64,000 bases of DNA from Chitinophagaceae bacterium. GTDB taxonomy: Bacteria; Bacteroidota; Bacteroidia; Chitinophagales; Chitinophagaceae. Positions 30,500 through 39,368 of this stretch are shown here, in pieces (position 1 is the stretch's first letter; each line of letters begins with the position of its first letter). The notes under the pieces were generated by a model, which searched no databases, was not told the DNA's origin, and saw nothing but the letters and a program-made list of their open reading frames with translations. The stretch covers positions 124,001-188,000 of the forward strand of contig JADJKL010000007.1 of assembly GCA_016706055.1 (NCBI GenBank), given 5' to 3'. The position numbers were made by a program, and so were the translations under genes.

Positions 30500-30776
30500 A
30501 TGAATATTGATAACAAACTAGATGCACTTAAAAAAATAAAGCAGGTAGAAGCACCTCCTTTTTTTGCTTACCCGTATAAAGCAACAGATTCAAAATCTGG
30601 GTAATGCACCTGCACCCGTAAAATGGAGATGGGCATTTGCTGCGTCTGCTATTATTATTCTTGCATTGAATATTTCTGTTTTCTTTACCCGCAACAGTTC
30701 AGCAACCAATACTGGTATTGAAACAGTAGTAAGTTCTATGAATCTTTCAAACTCAAATTCATTGTACAATGAGTAA
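30500..30776 (+). CDS. Small membrane anti-sigma-like protein (frameshift near 30557-30563)
   Basis: About 91 residues after repair. The ATG at 30500 begins MNIDNKLDALKKIKQVEAPPF. The frame breaks in the T7 run at 30557-30563; removing one T gives VEAPPFLLTRIKQQIQNL, the PPFLxTRI motif often seen in small Bacteroidota proteins that follow ECF sigma genes. One membrane helix follows (FAASAIIILALNISVFF) and then a short periplasmic Ser/Asn-rich tail. No zinc-finger anti-sigma motif is present. Role as anti-sigma is inferred from its place between the sigma factor and the sensor-like gene. Its stop overlaps the next start by 8 bases. Confidence 0.6.
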
Positions 30777-31254
30777 GATAAAATTATTAACGATTGCTGT
30801 TATCGGGCTAATGATTGTTAACCTTGGCATGGTTGCCTTTCTTTTATTAAGAAAACCGCCGCATCCTATGGAAGGAAGGCCGCCGATGGAACAGGATGGA
30901 CCTAAAAAAATCATTATTGATAAGTTGCATTTTGATAAGGAACAGGCTGCGAAGTATGAAGAATTGATTAACCAGCATCAAGTCGCCATAAAAGCATTGA
31001 ACGATAGTATTAAAGATGCCAAGAACGAACTTTATTCATCGCTGACGAATGAAAATTTTTCTGGTAAAGATTCTTTGATTGCAAAACTCGGTCTTTTACA
31101 AAAACAAGTGGAGCTTACGCATTATGATCATTTTGCGGCAATCAAAAAACTTTGTAAACCTGATCAGCTTGAAGATTATACTTCTCTTACAAAAGAAATA
31201 TCCCGTTTTTTTACGCCGCCAAAAAAAGAAGGAGTTCCTCCACCAAGAGATTAA
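30769..31254 (+). CDS. Spy/CpxP/CnrX-like periplasmic sensor protein
   Basis: 161 residues. N-terminal membrane anchor (about 5-27, VIGLMIVNLGMVAFLLL), then a Pro-rich linker (PPHPMEGRPPMEQDGP) and a helical region (about 45-150) with an LxxL-type helix repeat: LHFDKEQAAKYEELINQHQ, LNDSIKDAKNELYSSL, LKLLQK-like and HYDHFAAIKKLCKPDQLEDY. This is the pattern of the heavy-metal-resistance/Spy family (PF13801). It is cotranslated with the sigma factor operon and likely senses an envelope or metal signal. His residues (HYDHF) could bind metal, but this is inference. Confidence 0.72.
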   Translation: MSKIKLLTIAVIGLMIVNLGMVAFLLLRKPPHPMEGRPPMEQDGPKKIIIDKLHFDKEQAAKYEELINQHQVAIKALNDSIKDAKNELYSSLTNENFSGKDSLIAKLGLLQKQVELTHYDHFAAIKKLCKPDQLEDYTSLTKEISRFFTPPKKEGVPPPRD

Positions 31255-31261
31255 TTCAGAT

Positions 31262-32203
31262 TTATTTACCGCTCCCCAGCATTGTAATCCAAATTGGTTT
31301 GTATTCAGCATTTCTGATTCCCTCACCATGATATGGATTACTACTTATTTTCTTTTCATTATTCAGCGGCTTGTCTAGTGCAAAAACATTTTTTGTTGGC
31401 ATACCCAGAGCCTCACAAATTTCCTTTAATGATTTGGCTGCCAGTTCGTTTATATGATAAGTAGCATACCAGTTTTGTAAAGGCGTAACTTTTTTATCGG
31501 CGTACCATGTGGCAATTTTTTTAATTGCAGTTTTTGAAAAATCCCAACCCCCGGAAAAACTAATAACCCTTGCTACATGCTCCTTCATTCCTATGTATTG
31601 CGCCATACCACCTCCTTGCGATTGTCCCCATACTGCAATATTTTTCCAATTAAGTTTGTTCGTTCCTTTTTCTAGATAATATGACCAGTTTCCAGAGCCA
31701 TCATTTTTTTGCAAGTATTGCAAAAGTTTGATAAGCCGTGGAATGATTGCATCATGCGGCATATCAGGAATAAGGGTAAAATTATTATCGCCATAAATAC
31801 GCATCTGTCTGAAGTCTGCTGCGCAATTTGAGTTTACATCAAGCACACTGTCTTTACAAATTTGCGCCACGGCAGGCACAGTAATATATGACAGCGCAAT
31901 AATCTTATACCCTTGTTCAAGTGCAGTAGTAAACAAACTAACAGGGATGTTATCCGGAGTACCGTTAGTACCCGCAAGCCATATCAGCAACTTATTATTT
32001 TTTAATGCCGGATTGTAATAGACCGCATGGGCAGTATCCCAATAGGTGATGGCCTTATTTGTTTCACTCGGCTTTACCCGTACAATTTTATAAACACTGC
32101 TATCAATAGTAGGCAGCTCAATAGTTTGCCCTTTCATATTTAATGTTAAACAAACAAATGCTATCAGCATAATAATGTAATTGCTGGGTTTAAAATAATT
32201 CAT
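31262..32203 (-). CDS. Exported alpha/beta hydrolase
   Basis: 313 residues with a signal anchor (about 8-26) and an alpha/beta hydrolase fold. The nucleophile elbow is VWGQSQGGGMAQY (Ser near 199), an oxyanion-type turn is LLIWLAGTNGTP (about 73-84), and the catalytic His is in NPYHGEGIRNAEY near the C-terminus. Layout and length fit a family of uncharacterised Bacteroidota secreted hydrolases sometimes labelled BPSS1187-like; that label is tentative. It is a single-gene unit convergent with the ECF operon (7 nt gap). The frame is intact. Substrate unknown. Confidence 0.75.
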   Translation of the reverse strand: MNYFKPSNYIIMLIAFVCLTLNMKGQTIELPTIDSSVYKIVRVKPSETNKAITYWDTAHAVYYNPALKNNKLLIWLAGTNGTPDNIPVSLFTTALEQGYKIIALSYITVPAVAQICKDSVLDVNSNCAADFRQMRIYGDNNFTLIPDMPHDAIIPRLIKLLQYLQKNDGSGNWSYYLEKGTNKLNWKNIAVWGQSQGGGMAQYIGMKEHVARVISFSGGWDFSKTAIKKIATWYADKKVTPLQNWYATYHINELAAKSLKEICEALGMPTKNVFALDKPLNNEKKISSNPYHGEGIRNAEYKPIWITMLGSGK

Positions 32204-32459
32204 TGTCGTTTTATATTAAATGTAAAGTTGTTTTTTCTGATAGCCTAATATAACAACCCATTAAGGCAAAAATCCACGGCTGGATAGGCATGCAGTTCCA
32301 TTGTATCTAACAATGACTGGTTTTAAAGCATACTAAATCAAAAAATCTCATCGGCAAAACAACCCATTCTGTATAGACAATCACCCCAAACGCCTATTGC
32401 TCTTTAATAAGATAGCACATAATCTCATTTTTGACCTGTTACTAAAAAAAATAAGAAAA

Positions 32460-33788
32460 ATGAAATTATATCTCATCATAGTAAGCCTCTTAATTACCCA
32501 GTTTGCTTCGGCGCAGGACAGCACCAGTAATACTCCAAAAGTATGGTCATTAACAGATGCTATAACCTACGCACTGGAAAACAATATTACTGTAAAGGAT
32601 GCTTCATTAAATTCGAACATTGCAGAAGTAGATTATTATGTAGCAAAATCATCAAGATTACCAAACTTATTTGGTACTACATCTCAGGGTTTTTCAAACG
32701 GAAATTCCATTGATCCTATAACAAGCGATTTTGTATCAGATCAAATTTACAGTAACAGTTTAGGTATCAACAGTTCCATAACCTTGTATCAGGGCGGGCA
32801 GCTTAAAAACCAGATTACACAGAATCAATTACTGTTGCAGCAGAATACATTTATAGAAGAAATAGCTAAAAACAGTATTGTTGTCAGCATTTTAGAAAAC
32901 TACCTGCAAACGCTGTATAGTAAAGAAAGTATCACTATTGCAGAAAATAATTTAGCAGCTTCAGAAAAAGAAGTGTTAAGAGCAAAGGCAAGGTTGGATG
33001 CCGGCACGATTGCATTGAACGATTATACTGAAGCACAAAGTCAGGTGGCTACTAATAAATACAATGTTATTGCTGCAAAAAATAACTTCCAGCAATATAT
33101 TATCGGGTTAAAGCAATTGTTGGAATTACCCCCTACTGAAAATATGGATATTGAAACCATTGATGAAAATATGGATTTAATTAACCTGGAACTCAACAGT
33201 GCTGCCATCTACAAAAAGGCACTCATATATCTGCCGGAGATAGAAGCAAGCAATCTGAACATTGCTGTAAACGAAAAGAAACTGGACATTGCGAAAGGCG
33301 GCTATTTACCAACAATATCCTTAACAGGAAGTCTTGGTTCCGGATACACCAGTATAAACAACAACAAATTTATAGATCAGTACAATGTGAATTTTAATCA
33401 ACAATTAAGACTCACAATGAGTATCCCGATTTTTAACAGAAACCAAACAAAAGCTGCTGTAAAAACTGCAACCATCAATATTGAAAAAGCGCAGATACAA
33501 CAGCAAACAACAGAAAAAGAAGTGTATAAAAAAGTAGAAACAGCGTATCAAAATGCAGTATCAGCACAGGAACAGGTAATTGCTTCGGAGGCGTCTAAAA
33601 CAGCGGCTGAACAGAGTTATAAACTGGCACAGAAAAAATATGAATTGGGTAGTTTAAGCACAACAGATCTGGTCATTAGCCAAAACACCTATACCAATGC
33701 TCAACAAAACTATTTACAATCGAAATACTTAAATATTTTATATCATCAGTTATTAGAATTTTATCAGGGAAACGATATTAAACTTTAA
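32460..33788 (+). CDS. TolC family outer-membrane efflux protein
   Basis: 442 residues. Signal peptide (ATG at 32460, cleavage after FASAQ); the frame opens further upstream with a TTG at 32397 but that part is not signal-like. The outer-membrane efflux fold is visible as two repeats of coiled helices and barrel strands: ITYALENNITVKDASLNSN, ESITIAENNLAASEKEVLRAKARLDAGTIALNDY, and in the second half AAEQSYKLAQKKYELGSLSTTDLV. It forms the outer-membrane duct of a tripartite pump. The next genes encode the periplasmic adaptor and a MacB-type ABC pump, 12 nt apart, so this is the third component of the same MacAB-TolC-like system. Confidence 0.93.
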   Translation: MKLYLIIVSLLITQFASAQDSTSNTPKVWSLTDAITYALENNITVKDASLNSNIAEVDYYVAKSSRLPNLFGTTSQGFSNGNSIDPITSDFVSDQIYSNSLGINSSITLYQGGQLKNQITQNQLLLQQNTFIEEIAKNSIVVSILENYLQTLYSKESITIAENNLAASEKEVLRAKARLDAGTIALNDYTEAQSQVATNKYNVIAAKNNFQQYIIGLKQLLELPPTENMDIETIDENMDLINLELNSAAIYKKALIYLPEIEASNLNIAVNEKKLDIAKGGYLPTISLTGSLGSGYTSINNNKFIDQYNVNFNQQLRLTMSIPIFNRNQTKAAVKTATINIEKAQIQQQTTEKEVYKKVETAYQNAVSAQEQVIASEASKTAAEQSYKLAQKKYELGSLSTTDLVISQNTYTNAQQNYLQSKYLNILYHQLLEFYQGNDIKL

Positions 33789-33799
33789 TTAACATTATT

Positions 33800-35002
33800 A
33801 TGAAAAAGAAAAAAATCATCATTATAGCTAGTATAGCATTAGCCATTCTGGCCATTGCAGCTTATCGTTTTATAAATAGCAATGACGCTATTGTTATAGA
33901 AGCTAAAACAGTTACAGCCAAAAAAGAAAACGTTACCACCATGGTTACGGCAACAGGTACTATTGAGCCAATTACCCAAGTAGCCGTAGGTACACAGGTT
34001 TCGGGAGTTGTTGAAAAAATATATGTGGATTATAACAGTGTGGTTAAGCAGGGGCAATTGATTGCCGAACTTGATAAAACAAATCTAAGGGCATCAGTTA
34101 CACAGGCACAAGCAGTTTATGACAATGCGGTGAGTCAAAGAAATTATGCCCAAACAATTTACAACAGGCAAAAATCTTTATACGATAATCAAGTGATCAG
34201 CAAATCTGATTATGATGATGCAAAGTTTAGTTTAGAAACGGCAAAAGGCACTGTAACACAACGTTTATCCGACCTACAATCTGCCAGAACAAACCTTGGT
34301 TACGCCAATATTTATTCACCGATAAACGGTGTGGTATTATCCAGAGCAATTGACGAAGGACAAACCGTTGCAGCAAGTTTAAGCACACCTACCTTGTTCA
34401 CCATTGCAAAAGATTTAAAAGAAATGCAGGTAGAAGCAGACGTTGATGAAGCCGATATAGGTGAAGTGAAAAATGGACAACGGGTAACTTTTACTGTAGA
34501 TGCTTACATAGGTGAAACATTTGAAGGTGTTGTTACACAAGTACGATTAGATCCAACAGTAACATCAAATGTAGTAACCTACACAGTAGTTATAAAAGCC
34601 GACAATCCAGATTTAAAACTAAAACCAGGTTTAACAGCAACTATTTCTATTTACACTTTAGAATTAAACGATGTTTTAACTGCAGAAGCTAAGGCAATCA
34701 ACTTTATACCAGAAACGGAAACGTTAACAACATACAATACACAACATAATTTAACTGAAAGCACAATTAGTTCATCTAAAAATGAAACGACCATTTGGGT
34801 GCTCGGCAGCGATGGATCTATCAAACAAAAAACAGTTACACTCGGTGCAAGTGATGGAGTAAATGTTCAGATTTTAAATGGGGTTACAGAAGGTGAAAAA
34901 TTAGTCTATAGTTTAAAAGGTGTGGCCAAATCTGAAGTTAGTACTGCCGGTACAAACGAAAGTCCATTTATGCCACAACGTCCTGGAGCTAAGAAAAAAT
35001 AA
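33800..35002 (+). CDS. macA: MacA-like periplasmic adaptor
   Basis: 400 residues, membrane-fusion protein. An N-terminal membrane anchor (IIIIASIALAILAIAAYRF) is followed by a split lipoyl domain (VAVGTQVSGVVEKIYVDYNS... and YSPINGVVLSRAIDEGQTV), a coiled-coil hairpin (about 95-165) and beta-barrel domains (VEADVDEADIGEVKNGQRV). The MacA type is supported by the ABC pump genes next to it rather than an RND pump. It links TolC to the inner-membrane MacB. It is 9 nt before the ATPase gene. The gene symbol denotes the family; the cargo may be peptides, macrolides or lipids and cannot be told from sequence. Confidence 0.85.
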   Translation: MKKKKIIIIASIALAILAIAAYRFINSNDAIVIEAKTVTAKKENVTTMVTATGTIEPITQVAVGTQVSGVVEKIYVDYNSVVKQGQLIAELDKTNLRASVTQAQAVYDNAVSQRNYAQTIYNRQKSLYDNQVISKSDYDDAKFSLETAKGTVTQRLSDLQSARTNLGYANIYSPINGVVLSRAIDEGQTVAASLSTPTLFTIAKDLKEMQVEADVDEADIGEVKNGQRVTFTVDAYIGETFEGVVTQVRLDPTVTSNVVTYTVVIKADNPDLKLKPGLTATISIYTLELNDVLTAEAKAINFIPETETLTTYNTQHNLTESTISSSKNETTIWVLGSDGSIKQKTVTLGASDGVNVQILNGVTEGEKLVYSLKGVAKSEVSTAGTNESPFMPQRPGAKKK

Positions 35003-35011
35003 TAAACAGTT

Positions 35012-35761
35012 ATGAAAAAAGATATTATTAAAATAGAAGAATTAAAACGGGAGTTTGTAATGGGCACCGAAACAGTTCATGCCTTAAGAGGGATTTCATT
35101 TAACATAAAAGAAGGCGAGTTTGTAACCATTATGGGATCTAGCGGATCAGGTAAAAGTACGCTGTTAAACATTTTAGGATGTTTAGACCAACCAACATTG
35201 GGTACCTATGAAATTGATGGTTTAAAAGTGAAAGACCTAAGTAGGAATGAACTGGCAACTATTAGAAATGAAAAAATTGGATTTATTTTTCAATCGTATA
35301 ATTTATTGCCCAGAACATCTGCACTTGAAAATGTAGAATTACCTCTTTTATACAACAGCAAAGTAACTAACAGAGAACGAAAAGAAAGAGCTGTGAAAGC
35401 CCTGGAGATGGTAGGATTAGGCGACAGAATGGACCATACCGCCTCTCAGCTTTCGGGAGGTCAGCAACAACGGGTTGCTATTGCAAGATCGCTGGTAAAT
35501 AATCCGGTTATGATACTTGCTGATGAGGCTACCGGTAATTTAGACACCAGAAACTCTTATGAGATCATGTCCATATTTCAGGAATTAAACAGTAAAGGAA
35601 TTACGATTGCTTTTGTTACACACGAACCAGATATTGCAGCATTCAGCAGCAGAACCATTGTATTGAAAGATGGTCATATCATTAAAGATTTTAAAAACCA
35701 AAAGGTACAATCTGCAGCAGATGAATTGGCAAAATTACCTAAAGAAGATTATCAATTATGA
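35012..35761 (+). CDS. MacB-type ABC transporter ATP-binding protein
   Basis: 249 residues. Walker A GSSGSGKSTLL (about 44), Q-loop FQSYNLLPRTSALENVELPL, signature LSGGQQQRVAIARS (about 150), Walker B VMILADEATGNLDT (about 168) and H-loop FVTHE (about 207). This is the MacB/LolD/FtsE branch of mechanotransmission ABC proteins. The stop codon overlaps the permease start by 4 bases (ATGAG), so the two subunits are translationally coupled. In E. coli MacB both halves are fused; here they are split, as usual in Bacteroidota. Confidence 0.95.
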   Translation: MKKDIIKIEELKREFVMGTETVHALRGISFNIKEGEFVTIMGSSGSGKSTLLNILGCLDQPTLGTYEIDGLKVKDLSRNELATIRNEKIGFIFQSYNLLPRTSALENVELPLLYNSKVTNRERKERAVKALEMVGLGDRMDHTASQLSGGQQQRVAIARSLVNNPVMILADEATGNLDTRNSYEIMSIFQELNSKGITIAFVTHEPDIAAFSSRTIVLKDGHIIKDFKNQKVQSAADELAKLPKEDYQL

Positions 35762-36978
35762 GACTATTAAATCTATTTAAAATCGCTTTTAAAGCCATCG
35801 TGGTTAATAAAACAAGAACCTTGCTGACCATGTTAGGTATCATCATTGGTGTAGCTTCTGTAATTGCGATGCTTGCCATTGGCGAAGGTTCTAAAGAAAG
35901 TATACGTACCACTATTTCAAGTATGGGTTCTAATATGATAACTATCAAGCCTGGAGCTGATAGCAGGGGGCCGGCAAGGGGTAGTGGTGGCGATGTGCAA
36001 ACACTTACGCTCGAAAACTATGAAGTGATAAAAGCGCAAGCTACTTTGTTAAGTTACATTACACCCGTTGTAAATGGTGGCGGACAGGTTATCAATGGTT
36101 CTTACAACTGGCCAAGTAGTATTTATGGTGTCAACCCATCGTATCTAAATATTAAAGCCGTGGGTTTAAAAAGTGGAAGTATGTTTACAGATGCTGAAGT
36201 ACAATCCGCTTCAAAAGTTGCAGTTATCGGGCAAACTGTTGTAGACAATGTGTTTCCCGACGGCCAAGATCCCATTGGGCAAATGATTCGCTTTAATAAT
36301 ATCCCCTTTAAAGTAATTGGTGTTTTAGAAGAAAAAGGAGAAAACACTTTTGGACAAGATCAGGATGATGTTGTAATTGCGCCTTATACTACTGTTCAAA
36401 AACGAATCTTAGCGATAGATCATTTAAATCAGGTTGTAGCTTCTGCTGTAAGTGAAGCTGATGCACCTGAAGCAGTAACTCAGGTAACTGAAATTTTACG
36501 TACCGAACACAAATTAATGGATACTGAAGAAGATGATTTTAGTGTACAATCAATGGAAGAATTAATTTCCACCTTTAGTTCTACCAGTGAAATGCTTACA
36601 ATTCTTTTGGTAGCAGTAGCGAGTATTTCGTTGTTAATTGGAGGTATTGGCATTATGAATATCATGTACGTTTCGGTAAAAGAAAGAACAAAAGAAATTG
36701 GTTTGCGCATGGCAGTTGGCGGAAAAGGTTCCGATATTTTAATGCAGTTTTTAATAGAAGCCATATTGATCAGTATCACCGGTGGTTTCCTTGGAGTTAT
36801 CCTTGGGCTGGGTTCCACGGAGTTCATAGAAAAGTTTTTAAACTGGCCAACAAGCGTTGCATTGTATTCTATAGTAATTTCATTTGCTGTATGTGCTGTA
36901 ACAGGTATCTTTTTTGGATGGTATCCGGCAAGAAAAGCATCGGCCTTAGACCCTATAACAGCATTACGATACGAATAA
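35758..36978 (+). CDS. MacB-type ABC transporter permease
   Basis: 406 residues, FtsX/MacB permease. First membrane helix followed by the MacB periplasmic core domain (KTRTLLTMLGIIIGVASVIAM, then GSNMITIKPG, about 15-270), and three C-terminal helices with the FtsX signature ILIGGIGIMNIMYVSVKERTKEIGLRMAVG (about 298-325) and a last YPARKASALDPITALRYE. It works with the ATPase, MacA and TolC as a mechanical efflux pump spanning the envelope. It is 6 nt before the LytS-type kinase gene, part of the same operon. Confidence 0.95.
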   Translation: MRLLNLFKIAFKAIVVNKTRTLLTMLGIIIGVASVIAMLAIGEGSKESIRTTISSMGSNMITIKPGADSRGPARGSGGDVQTLTLENYEVIKAQATLLSYITPVVNGGGQVINGSYNWPSSIYGVNPSYLNIKAVGLKSGSMFTDAEVQSASKVAVIGQTVVDNVFPDGQDPIGQMIRFNNIPFKVIGVLEEKGENTFGQDQDDVVIAPYTTVQKRILAIDHLNQVVASAVSEADAPEAVTQVTEILRTEHKLMDTEEDDFSVQSMEELISTFSSTSEMLTILLVAVASISLLIGGIGIMNIMYVSVKERTKEIGLRMAVGGKGSDILMQFLIEAILISITGGFLGVILGLGSTEFIEKFLNWPTSVALYSIVISFAVCAVTGIFFGWYPARKASALDPITALRYE

Positions 36979-36984
36979 TTAATT

Positions 36985-38022
36985 ATGCCAAACAATAAAA
37001 AGATAAAAGTCTTATCGCATTTACTTACATGGCTTGTCCTGTTTAGTATGCCTTACTTGTTATCCTACGGTCAATCACAGGATATCAATAGAATTATAGC
37101 TCGTTTTTGGATACCATTAGTGTTTTCAGCTATCATTTTTTATTGCAATTATTTTGTGTTGATTGATCGGTTTTTGTTTACCAAAAAAACCGTTTGGTTT
37201 ATTGCGACAAATGCAATTTCTATTGCCTTTTTCCTGTTTTTAAAAGAATATATAGAAGGCGCATTTTTTCAGGAATTTCTACAAAAGTCTTCTGGAGACA
37301 CTAATGCTGTAAGGCCACCTTTTAAAATGATTATTTACGTTCAGCTTGTATCTTACATGGCGCCATTGCTATTTTCAATAGCTATAAAAACTACACAACG
37401 CTGGGTTAAAACAGAAGCCGAACGTAAAGAAGCTGCTAATTTTAAATTGCAAACTGAGTTGCAGCATTTACATTACCAGTTGCAGCCACATTTCTTTTTT
37501 AACTCTTTAAATAATATTTATGCTCTGGTTGATGTTTCACCCGATCAGGCTAAAACGTCGATACACAGTTTAAGCAAGTTGATGCGATACATGTTGTACG
37601 AAACAAATGTTGAATTGGTACCTTTATCCAATGAAATCGATTTTATGAAAAAGTATATCGATTTAATGAAGTTGCGGGTTACGGACAAGACAGTTGTTAA
37701 CTATAGTTTTCCTGATAAAGAAACCGGAATTAAAATAGCTCCTTTATTATTTATTTCGTTGATTGAAAATGCTTTTAAACATGGCGTTTCGGCAAGTAAA
37801 GAATCGCTGATTTCTATTACGATGACTTGTGATAACAATACGATTTTATTTAAAATAGAAAACGATAATTTTCCTAAAAAGACCGACGACAAAAGTGGCT
37901 CTGGTATAGGATTACAAAATCTAGAAAAACGTTTGAAACTGCTGTATGCAGGTAAACACAACTTTAAAGCATTTGTAGAAGGCAATCGCTTTTCAGCAAC
38001 TTTAAAAATAGAAACCGCATAA
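36985..38022 (+). CDS. LytS-type sensor histidine kinase
   Basis: 345 residues. Four membrane helices (about 5-25, 40-60, 70-90 and 110-135) without a large extracellular domain. The His_kinase box (PF06580) is QLQPHFFFNSLNNIYALV (His near 170) and the ATPase has SLIENAFKHGVSA and GSGIGLQNLEKRL. Such kinases sense membrane or envelope state. It is 3 nt before its LytTR-type regulator and follows the MacB pump genes, so the pair probably controls the pump operon itself, a common arrangement in Bacteroidota. The signal is unknown. Confidence 0.93.
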   Translation: MPNNKKIKVLSHLLTWLVLFSMPYLLSYGQSQDINRIIARFWIPLVFSAIIFYCNYFVLIDRFLFTKKTVWFIATNAISIAFFLFLKEYIEGAFFQEFLQKSSGDTNAVRPPFKMIIYVQLVSYMAPLLFSIAIKTTQRWVKTEAERKEAANFKLQTELQHLHYQLQPHFFFNSLNNIYALVDVSPDQAKTSIHSLSKLMRYMLYETNVELVPLSNEIDFMKKYIDLMKLRVTDKTVVNYSFPDKETGIKIAPLLFISLIENAFKHGVSASKESLISITMTCDNNTILFKIENDNFPKKTDDKSGSGIGLQNLEKRLKLLYAGKHNFKAFVEGNRFSATLKIETA

Positions 38023-38025
38023 ACA

Positions 38026-38763
38026 ATGAGCAACATAAAAATTACTTGTGTAATTGTAGATGATGAGCCTATGGCGCTTAACCTAGTGGAAAGTTATGTG
38101 GAGAAGACCCCTTTTTTAATTCTGAAAAAGAAATGCAGCAGCGCCATTGAGGCCATGGAGTTTATCAAAACAGAACCGGTTGACCTGTTGTTTTTAGATA
38201 TACAGATGCCCGACTTAACAGGGATAGAGTTTTCTAAAATGTTACCGGCAGATACCAGAGTTATTTTTACCACAGCATTTGACCAGTATGCATTGGAAGG
38301 CTTTAAAGTAGAAGCCCTGGATTATCTTTTAAAACCTTTTGATTATGCAGAATTTTTAGCGGCGGCCAACAAAGCAAATACCTGGTTTGAGTTGGTAAAA
38401 GGAAAACAGCAGCACATCGTTTCTGAAGAAAAGGAATTTCTTTTTGTAAAATCGGAATACAAGCAGTTACGTATCAGATTGGCAGATGTAATGTATTTTG
38501 AAGGATTGAAAGACTATATCAAGATATGGCTGAAAGACAATCCAAAACCTGTTCTAACACTTATGAGTTTAAAAACTTTGGAAGAAGAACTTCCCGAAAC
38601 ACATTTCATGCGGGTTCATCGTTCATTTATAGTATCACTAAATAATATTGAAGTTATTGAGCGTAGTCAGATAATCATTAATAAACAACGCATTACTGTT
38701 TCTGAACAGTACAAGGCTAAGTTTTTGGAATTTGTTGCCCGGAATTCAATTGATTTTAATTGA
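38026..38763 (+). CDS. LytTR-type response regulator
   Basis: 245 residues. A receiver domain with acidic residues in CVIVDDEPMALNLV, acceptor Asp in LLFLDIQMPDLTG (about residue 61), Thr in IFTTAFD and Lys in YLLKPFDY, joined to a LytTR DNA-binding domain (FLFVKSEYKQLRIRLADVMYFEGLKDYIKIWL, FMRVHRSFIVSLNNI, about 138-240). LytTR proteins bind direct repeats with their beta-sheet domain. It forms a pair with the kinase just upstream and ends the six-gene operon; no terminator was found behind it. Confidence 0.94.
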   Translation: MSNIKITCVIVDDEPMALNLVESYVEKTPFLILKKKCSSAIEAMEFIKTEPVDLLFLDIQMPDLTGIEFSKMLPADTRVIFTTAFDQYALEGFKVEALDYLLKPFDYAEFLAAANKANTWFELVKGKQQHIVSEEKEFLFVKSEYKQLRIRLADVMYFEGLKDYIKIWLKDNPKPVLTLMSLKTLEEELPETHFMRVHRSFIVSLNNIEVIERSQIIINKQRITVSEQYKAKFLEFVARNSIDFN

Positions 38764-38917
38764 TAACATTTTTAATTTAAGGGAAGACGAATACTGCTTA
38801 CACCCTTACTACAATTATACTTAACGAGACTGAACAGAACAGGAAATAACATTCTCCTAAAAACTCTCTTCCCCTTTTTCCTTTAACAAATATTTTTAGA
38901 AGTGTAGCAAGGGAATT

Positions 38918-38936
38918 TTATACCCCTACCGTATAA
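38918..38936. promoter_or_regulatory. Palindrome upstream of EF-hand gene, candidate operator
   Basis: TTATAC, seven bases (CCCTACC), GTATAA, a perfect inverted repeat ending 21 nt before the EF-hand gene ATG. It is placed to act as an operator or overlap a promoter for the exported cluster 38958-44572. No protein is known to bind it. The remaining part of 38764-38957 has no other clear element. Confidence 0.35.
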
Positions 38937-38957
38937 GTATTTATAAACAAAAAAATT

Positions 38958-39266
38958 ATGAAAAAGCAAGTAACAGGTATTCTATTAGCAGCAGTAATTT
39001 TTACTGCATTCAGTTGTAAGTCAACAAAAGAATCAGGTGGTAATGGATCGCAAAGTGGACAACCCAGTGTAACAGAAATATTTCAACAGATGGATACCAA
39101 TAAAGATGGCAAATTATCAAAGAAAGAAGTAAAAGGTCCGTTGCTCACAGACTTTTCTAAAATTGATACCAACAGCGATGGTTTTATTTCTGTACAAGAA
39201 TTAGAGAAGGCGCCAAAGCCCAGTGGACAAAGGTCTCAGCAGGGACCACCTTCAGGCCGTAATTAA
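38958..39266 (+). CDS. EF-hand lipoprotein
   Basis: 102 residues. Lipoprotein signal (lipobox TAFSC) and two canonical calcium-binding EF-hand loops, DTNKDGKLSKKE (about 46-57) and DTNSDGFISVQE (about 71-82), each with the 1, 3, 5, 7, 9, 12 pattern D-x-N-x-D-G-x-[LI]-S-x-x-E. A Pro/Gln/Ser-rich tail follows. It likely binds calcium in the periplasm or at the outer membrane. It leads a same-strand group with CotH, YHYH and SCO1 genes, and the first gap to CotH (102 nt) could hold a second promoter. Function beyond calcium binding unknown. Confidence 0.88.
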   Translation: MKKQVTGILLAAVIFTAFSCKSTKESGGNGSQSGQPSVTEIFQQMDTNKDGKLSKKEVKGPLLTDFSKIDTNSDGFISVQELEKAPKPSGQRSQQGPPSGRN

Positions 39267-39368
39267 TAACTCGTACAGGCACTTCATTTAATTGTATTAA
39301 AAATAAAATACTAAAAAACGAAGGATATTCTTTAAGTCGTCGTATAAATAAAAAAACTAAAGTAGTTT

